Positions 13,850 through 18,200 of a DNA stretch of 18,200 nucleotides are shown in pieces. Positions within the stretch are counted from its first letter, which is position 1. Each line of letters starts with the position of its first letter. Below the pieces are notes generated by a model. That model saw only the letters and a list, made by a program, of their open reading frames with translations, was not told the origin of the DNA and did not search any database. Source of the stretch: CS4-C045 sp964347545 (lineage in GTDB: Bacteria > Planctomycetota > Planctomycetia > Pirellulales > UBA7805); assembly GCA_964347545.1 (NCBI GenBank), contig CAYFZZ010000189.1, forward strand, positions 1-18,200. The letters are read 5' to 3'. A program made the position numbers and the translations under genes.

Positions 13850-15214
13850 CTAGCTCCCGGCGGGACGTTCCGCCGCCGGCTGGGCAACCACGCTGCTCAC
13901 CTTGTCTGACACGTTCGCCCCGTCCCCGTTGACATGGTGCTGGCGGACCAGGGTCCCTTCCCCGTTGATCTGGTTGACAAATTCGTGGGGGATGCGGCAA
14001 TGGACCGTCACGCGGTCGTGTTGGTGATAGGTCTGCGACAGCACCTCGCCATGCCGCGCCAGATAGGACAGCAGACGTCCATTCCCGACGTTCGTCTCCA
14101 CGTCCAGGTCCAGAAAAGAACGGCTCAGCGCGTTGCTCACCGCATGCGCCAGACGGGAAATACCCTCGCCGCTGACGGCGCTGATCGGGATCGCGTTGGG
14201 GTAACGATCCTGGATGGCATCGACGCGACTGCGGTGGCCAACCTGGTCGATTTTGTTGAGGACCAGCAGGGTATCCTTTTCCTCGATGCTGATCTCCTCC
14301 AGGACCCGGTAGACGGCGGTGATTTGTTCCAGCACAGCGGGATTGGCCGCGTCGGCGACGTGCAGCAGGAGGTTGGCCTGGCGGGCTTCCTCCAGGGTGG
14401 CCTTAAAGCTGGCGATCAGGCTGTGGGGCAGGTCGCGGATGAATCCCACCGTGTCGCTCAACAACACCGGTCCCCAACCGGGGAGCTGCCAGCGGCGGGT
14501 CCGCGTGTCCAGCGTGGCGAAGAGTTGGTCTTGGACCAGCACGTCCGCCCCGGTGAGCGTATTCATCAGCGTGCTCTTGCCGGCATTGGTATAGCCGACC
14601 AGGGAGACGGTCATGTGGCCGCGGCGGGCCGCGACCGCCCGCTCCTTGCGCCGCTGAATCACCGTCAAATCCCGTTTGAGGTCGCGGATCCGTTTTTCCA
14701 CCAGGCGGCGGTCGACCTCCAGCTGCTTTTCACCCGGTCCCCGCATCCCGATACCCCCTTCGATCCGGGAAAGGTGGGTCCACATCCGCTTGAGCCGCGG
14801 GAGGGAGTATTCCAGTTGAGCCAGTTCGACGGCCAAGCGGGCTTCGTGGGTCTTGGCGCGACTGGCGAAGATATCCAGGATCAGTTCAGTGCGGTCCAAG
14901 ACCTTCAGCCCGGTCGCCTTTTCCAGGTTCCGCGTCTGCCCGGGGGTCAGATCGTTGTCAAAGATGATGACGTCCGCGTCCGTGGCCTGGGCCACCAGAT
15001 CCAGCTCGGCCAGCTTCCCCTTCCCCAGATAAGTCGTGCGGTCCGGCTGGTCGCGCTTTTGGGTCAGCTGGCCGACGACCCGGGCCCCGGCGGTGGCCGC
15101 CAGACCCTCGATTTCGGCCAGCGGCTCCCGATCCGATCTCTGATCGGGCAGGATTACCCCCACGAGGATGGCCGCTTCGCTGCGAACCCCCTCCAAGCGT
15201 GTCATTTCCTTCAC
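13850..15214 (-). CDS. hflX: Ribosome-associated GTPase HflX
   Basis: This 454-residue GTPase binds the 50S subunit and is known from other bacteria to split stalled 70S ribosomes, for example under heat stress. The sequence shows the HflX N-terminal domain (TTYLGKGKLAEL, VIIFDNDLTPGQTRNLE), the conserved glycine-rich linker with RGPGEKQLEVDRR, and a coiled-coil region. The G domain follows: G1 GYTNAGKST at 207-215, G3 DTVGFI, G4 NKID and a G5-like SAVSGEG. The C-terminal domain is slightly longer than in Escherichia coli (454 versus 426 residues), ending in a Val/Ala/Pro tail. The GTG at 15214 has GAGAGGAAA upstream; an ATG at 15203-15205, three codons later, with its own AAGGA, is an alternative. 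It lies downstream of rsgA but has its own promoter candidate. Confidence 0.95.
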   Translation of the reverse strand: MKEMTRLEGVRSEAAILVGVILPDQRSDREPLAEIEGLAATAGARVVGQLTQKRDQPDRTTYLGKGKLAELDLVAQATDADVIIFDNDLTPGQTRNLEKATGLKVLDRTELILDIFASRAKTHEARLAVELAQLEYSLPRLKRMWTHLSRIEGGIGMRGPGEKQLEVDRRLVEKRIRDLKRDLTVIQRRKERAVAARRGHMTVSLVGYTNAGKSTLMNTLTGADVLVQDQLFATLDTRTRRWQLPGWGPVLLSDTVGFIRDLPHSLIASFKATLEEARQANLLLHVADAANPAVLEQITAVYRVLEEISIEEKDTLLVLNKIDQVGHRSRVDAIQDRYPNAIPISAVSGEGISRLAHAVSNALSRSFLDLDVETNVGNGRLLSYLARHGEVLSQTYHQHDRVTVHCRIPHEFVNQINGEGTLVRQHHVNGDGANVSDKVSSVVAQPAAERPAGS

Positions 15215-15273
15215 GTGGCTAGATTTCCTCTCCGTTGGAGTCGGCCCTTGGGAATTGGCTCTGTCGAGTTGGC

Positions 15274-15291
15274 GCTGTCTGGTTAGACAGC
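15274..15291. repeat. Hairpin in the hflX leader
   Basis: GCTGTCT and AGACAGC form a perfect 7-bp stem with a GGTT loop, about 60 bases before the hflX start and downstream of the candidate promoter. It is too far from the start codon to hide the binding site on its own and is not followed by a T run. Confidence 0.45.
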
Positions 15292-15350
15292 CGGGCAGGT
15301 GGCCGTTGACCTGCGCCCCGGCAGATCGGCCCTCCGCTGCGACGCTTTCC

Positions 15351-15379
15351 AGTATAACCCACCGCACTCCCAACGTCAC
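15351..15379 (-). promoter_or_regulatory. Candidate promoter for hflX
   Basis: On the minus strand GTGACG (15374-15379) and TATACT (15351-15356) are separated by exactly 17 bases. The -10 is five of six from consensus. It lies in the 199-base gap after rsgA and would give a leader of about 130 bases. Motif evidence only. Confidence 0.5.
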
Positions 15380-15413
15380 GCCGGGATCGGTCCCGTCCGG
15401 GCCAGCCCGCCCG

Positions 15414-16541
15414 TTATGCCCCGTACATGTGGCAGTAACTTTCGTAACGCCGCAAGTCCAAGCGGCCGTCTGCCACGGCGTCTTTGACCGCACACTCCGC
15501 TTCGTGGGTGTGCGAACAGTCGGGGAAACGGCAGAAGCTGACGTAAGGCCGCAGGTCGCGGAAAAAGCCGGCGACCTCCTCGGGGATCACATCCCACAGT
15601 TGAAACTGCCGGATTCCCGGCGTGTCCACGACGTACCCGCCGCAGGCCAGGGGCAAGAGCACTGCGGTGGTCGTCGTATGGCGACCTTTCTCGGTGTCCG
15701 CGCTGACTGCCGCCGTGCGGAGGTTCAGGCCGGGCTGGACGGCGTTCAGAAGAGAGGATTTTCCCACGCCGCTCTGCCCCGCAATCACCGTCTCGCGGTC
15801 GCTGAGCAATTCCTGCAGCTGAGCGACGTTGAGCCCGGTTTTGGCGGAGACCTGCAAGACCTGGTAACCCATTTGGGCGTAGACCCCCACCAGCGGCTGG
15901 AGGGCGGCCGGGTCGACCAGGTCGAGCTTATTGAGGCAGATCACGGGCCGGATCTGCGATTTTTCTGCGGTAACGAGGAAGCGATCGATCAGATGCGGCT
16001 TCAAATCGGGTTCGGCCACGCTGGCCACGATCAGCATTTGATCGACATTGGCCACCAGGATATGCCGCCGCCCCCGGCTAGTGCGGCTCAACACCCCCCG
16101 CCGCGGTTCCACCCGCTCGATGATTCCCTCTTCACCCGCCGGGCGGAAGAAGACCCGGTCCCCCGCGGTCACCACATGTCTCTGTTCGGTGCTGAGCGTC
16201 TTGAGCAACCGCCGGACGGCACAGCGGTAGACCTTGCCGTCTTCCCCCTCCACGCTGCTGATCAAGCCCTTAACCTGCAACACCCGGCCCGGTCGGCAGA
16301 CGGTCAGATCCACATCGGGGACGATGGCGAAACCCGTTTCCGCTTCCTCGACTGCTTCCCCCACCACGGTCCGCTTCCGCACCAGTTCGCCTTTGCCGGT
16401 GATCCGCTCCTGGCGAGATTCCTCGTCTTCGCGAAACGCTTCCTGAGCGAATTTCTGCGTCAGTCCACGCTCGCGGGTGCGGACCTGGCGGTTTTTGCGA
16501 AAGGCCGTGCGAATCTTCTTTTTCTTTTTATGGTGGGACAT
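15414..16541 (-). CDS. rsgA: Ribosome small subunit-dependent GTPase RsgA
   Basis: This is a 375-residue circularly permuted GTPase that helps late maturation of the 30S subunit. The order G4 (NKLD at 204-207) before G1 (GQSGVGKSS at 255-263) and G3 (DTPG) shows the permutation. An OB-fold-like domain precedes it. The C-terminal zinc site is intact: Cys337, Cys342, His344 and Cys350, with the family spacing C-x4-C-x-H-x5-C. The N-terminus carries about 70 extra, strongly basic residues (HHKKKKKIRTAFRKNRQVR) compared with the short Escherichia coli start. These probably add rRNA contacts. The ATG at 16539-16541 follows a GCGGAG site. It is transcribed in the same direction as hflX downstream and the FHA gene upstream. 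Confidence 0.95.
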   Translation of the reverse strand: MSHHKKKKKIRTAFRKNRQVRTRERGLTQKFAQEAFREDEESRQERITGKGELVRKRTVVGEAVEEAETGFAIVPDVDLTVCRPGRVLQVKGLISSVEGEDGKVYRCAVRRLLKTLSTEQRHVVTAGDRVFFRPAGEEGIIERVEPRRGVLSRTSRGRRHILVANVDQMLIVASVAEPDLKPHLIDRFLVTAEKSQIRPVICLNKLDLVDPAALQPLVGVYAQMGYQVLQVSAKTGLNVAQLQELLSDRETVIAGQSGVGKSSLLNAVQPGLNLRTAAVSADTEKGRHTTTTAVLLPLACGGYVVDTPGIRQFQLWDVIPEEVAGFFRDLRPYVSFCRFPDCSHTHEAECAVKDAVADGRLDLRRYESYCHMYGA

Positions 16542-16671
16542 CCACTCCGCTCAACGATCACCAGGGGAAAAGGGGCTGCTCAGCGGCGCGCGTGGCGCGC
16601 TTTCAGCCCGTGCGGCCCTCCGCGTTCGGCCGCGGTCGACGAGCCCCGGTGGGCCGGGGGTCGCGCCAGGA

Positions 16672-17181
16672 TCAGTCGTCCTCCTGCCTGTTCAGCTGCC
16701 CGGCGGATTCATCGTGAATGTCGTACCGCCGGGACCGATTCTGCCGCAGGGCCTGGTGCCGCCGCTCCAGCCCCGCCCGCTGCAGCAACGACTGGTTCAT
16801 GATGTCGCCCAGCGGTTCGTCTGGGGGTGGGGGACCGACCGCCCCCAGGTCGCTGGGCGCGTACTGGATCCGATACACGTGCTTGGCGATCGTAATCTTG
16901 TCATTCGGATTCACCCGCCGCTCGGTCACCGGTACGTCATTGACCTTGGTGCCGTTGAGGCTGTCCAAATCCCGGATGTACCAGAACCCGCCCCGCACCA
17001 TCAGCTGGCAATGATGAGCCGAAACGTTTTTGAACCGCAACACAATGTCACACTTTTCGCGCCGGCCAACCAGCAGCTTTTTTTTGAACAGGGGAATCGG
17101 ATCCCCTCCCCCCTGGGGGATGAGCTGCCCGTAGGATGTCTCGGCGGTCGCTTCTTGGGTCGTCACTTCATCAGTTGTCAC
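16672..17181 (-). CDS. FHA domain protein
   Basis: This is a 169-residue protein with one forkhead-associated domain, a phosphothreonine-binding module. Conserved residues are present: GRREKCDIVL at about 39-48 with Arg40, the SAHH motif with Ser54 and His57, and DSLNGTKVN with Asn76-Gly77. The N-terminal 17 residues are rich in Thr and Glu (TTDEVTTQEATAET) and could be a phosphorylation target for intramolecular binding, as in some small FHA proteins. The C-terminal 50 residues are polar and basic without a known domain. The start is a GTG at 17179-17181. No Ser/Thr kinase gene lies in the window, so its partner is unknown. It diverges from the radical SAM gene, with a gap of 102 bases. Confidence 0.92.
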   Translation of the reverse strand: MTTDEVTTQEATAETSYGQLIPQGGGDPIPLFKKKLLVGRREKCDIVLRFKNVSAHHCQLMVRGGFWYIRDLDSLNGTKVNDVPVTERRVNPNDKITIAKHVYRIQYAPSDLGAVGPPPPDEPLGDIMNQSLLQRAGLERRHQALRQNRSRRYDIHDESAGQLNRQEDD

Positions 17182-17283
17182 GGCCGCACTCTCAAGGGGC
17201 CTGCAGCCGCGGACTTGTTCGGCGGCTGGAGATTGGCGATAGTGGGTTAGCGTAACTGTTTGTTGTATTACGAGTTGGATCGC

Positions 17284-18200
17284 ATGTCAATGAATGCCGC
17301 TCAGGCCGATGCTGGCACGTGGCAAGCCGCGGGTTTGCGGTACCATGCCTACAACTTTTACCTCCGCCAACGCTTTGGCGGGCGGGTGCAAAAAGTCAGC
17401 GTCGATGGCGGCTTCACTTGTCCCAACGTGGATGGGACCGTCGCCGTCGGGGGCTGTGTGTTTTGCGACAACCGCAGCTTCAGCCCCAGCCGCAGGCTGC
17501 CGCGGATATCGATTGGCCAGCAGATCGAGGCCGGGATCCACCGGCTCGAGCGGCGTTACCAGAACGTCATCGGCTACCTGGCCTACTTTCAACCCGCCAC
17601 CAATACCTACGCAGAAGTCGCTCGACTGCGAGCTCTCTACCAGCAAGCCCTGGCTCACCCCGACGTGATCGGGCTGGCCATCGGCACGCGCCCCGATTGC
17701 GTCGAGGAGGAGGTGCTGGGGTTGTTGAGCGAGATTGCTGAGCGGACTTACCTGTCGGTCGAATACGGAATGCAAACGATGCACAACCGTTCTTTGGAGT
17801 GGATGAACCGGGGTCACGACCACGCCGCATTCGTGGACGCGGTCGAGCGCAGCCGGCAGCGGGGTTTCGAAATCTGTGCTCACGTCATCCTGGGTCTGCC
17901 CGGCGAATCCCCGGACGACATGCTGGCCACCGCTGGGGAACTGGCGCGACTGGACATCGACGCGGTCAAGCTGCACAACCTGTACGCGGTCAAACAGACC
18001 CCGCTGGCCGACCAGGTCGCCGCGGGCCAGGTCACGCTGATGGAACGCGAGGACTACGTCCGCACCCTGGTCGATTTCCTGGAATTGCTGCCGGCCCGCT
18101 GCGTGGTGGAACGGGTCAGCGGCGACGCGCCCCCCGACTACTTCGTGGCCCCCGCCTGGTGTCTGGACAAGGTCGGGGTCCGTCGAGCGATCGAGGAGGA
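17284..18200 (+). CDS. Radical SAM protein, YhcC/TIGR01212 type (partial, cut at window end)
   Basis: The open frame runs from the ATG at 17284 to the window end without a stop, giving at least 305 residues. The iron-sulfur cluster motif is Cys46, Cys58 and Cys61 (FTCPNVDG, then GGCVFC, spacing C-x11-C-x2-C), as in the YhcC/TIGR01212 group. The N-terminal YNFYLRQRFGGRVQKVSVDGG and the later IGTRPDC, VEYGMQT and GLPGE segments also match this group. Members are predicted to be SAM-dependent enzymes of uncertain substrate; a role in tRNA or protein modification is only a guess. The second ATG at 17290 is an alternative start; the ribosome binding site is weak for both. About ten more residues are expected beyond the window, judged from the family length as I recall it. 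Confidence 0.92.
   Translation, partial: MSMNAAQADAGTWQAAGLRYHAYNFYLRQRFGGRVQKVSVDGGFTCPNVDGTVAVGGCVFCDNRSFSPSRRLPRISIGQQIEAGIHRLERRYQNVIGYLAYFQPATNTYAEVARLRALYQQALAHPDVIGLAIGTRPDCVEEEVLGLLSEIAERTYLSVEYGMQTMHNRSLEWMNRGHDHAAFVDAVERSRQRGFEICAHVILGLPGESPDDMLATAGELARLDIDAVKLHNLYAVKQTPLADQVAAGQVTLMEREDYVRTLVDFLELLPARCVVERVSGDAPPDYFVAPAWCLDKVGVRRAIEE

Noticed and set aside
13934..15286. A 450-codon plus-strand open frame opposite hflX
   Set aside because: Antisense shadow of a clear HflX gene; no motif of its own.
15168..16802. A 544-codon plus-strand open frame opposite rsgA
   Set aside because: Antisense shadow of a clear RsgA gene with complete GTPase and zinc motifs.
17311..17330. Possible sigma54 promoter (TGGCACG) near the start of the radical SAM gene
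   Set aside because: The -24-like element lacks a TTGC-type -12 at the right spacing and lies inside the coding region.

Overview
The window is GC-rich, densely coding bacterial DNA on both strands, with 17 genes I can support plus one doubtful micro-ORF. No phage, transposase, CRISPR, rRNA or tRNA is visible. The gene mix suggests a planctomycete, probably Pirellulales-like: an HTTM-family membrane protein, an FHA protein, a receiver/ATPase fusion regulator, a BshB1-type deacetylase, RsgA with a long basic N-terminal tail, and small family-poor secreted proteins. This assignment is inference from gene content, not from a marker gene.

Layout. 1-2455: a divergent pair, an M32 metallocarboxypeptidase (-) and a BshB1-type PIG-L deacetylase (+). 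2664-3842: a small unknown protein followed closely by a XerD-type recombinase whose six catalytic residues are all present. 3955-6488: two orphan response regulators, a NarL-type (-) and an NtrC-type sigma54 activator (+), separated by a 460-base divergent region holding a good sigma70-like promoter and a doubtful 33-residue reading frame. 6599-8348: a two-gene minus-strand operon of a single-pass membrane protein and an HTTM multi-pass membrane protein. 8349-9543: an AT-richer, structured area with an inverted-repeat element, two classic intrinsic terminators, a long hairpin and a gene for a secreted protein very rich in Cys and Arg. 9544-10134: a lipoprotein-like secreted protein. 10661-11928: a receiver-ATPase regulator and a GlsB/YeaQ-type membrane protein. 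11978-13707: an RluA-type pseudouridine synthase and a short-chain dehydrogenase. 13850-16541: two ribosome-associated GTPases, HflX and RsgA. 16672-18200: an FHA protein, divergent from a radical SAM protein (YhcC/TIGR01212 type) cut by the window end.

How they fit together. Much of the window is housekeeping: chromosome dimer resolution (XerD), rRNA modification and ribosome maturation or rescue (RluA-like, RsgA, HflX), and thiol metabolism or deacetylation (BshB1-like). Over this lies a regulatory layer of three response regulators without neighbouring histidine kinases. The least explained part is 6599-10134: four consecutive minus-strand genes, all for membrane or exported proteins, with the Cys-rich protein in the middle and a repeat element between transcription units. 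If there is something undescribed here, that is the best place to look, but the sequence alone does not show that these genes form one system.
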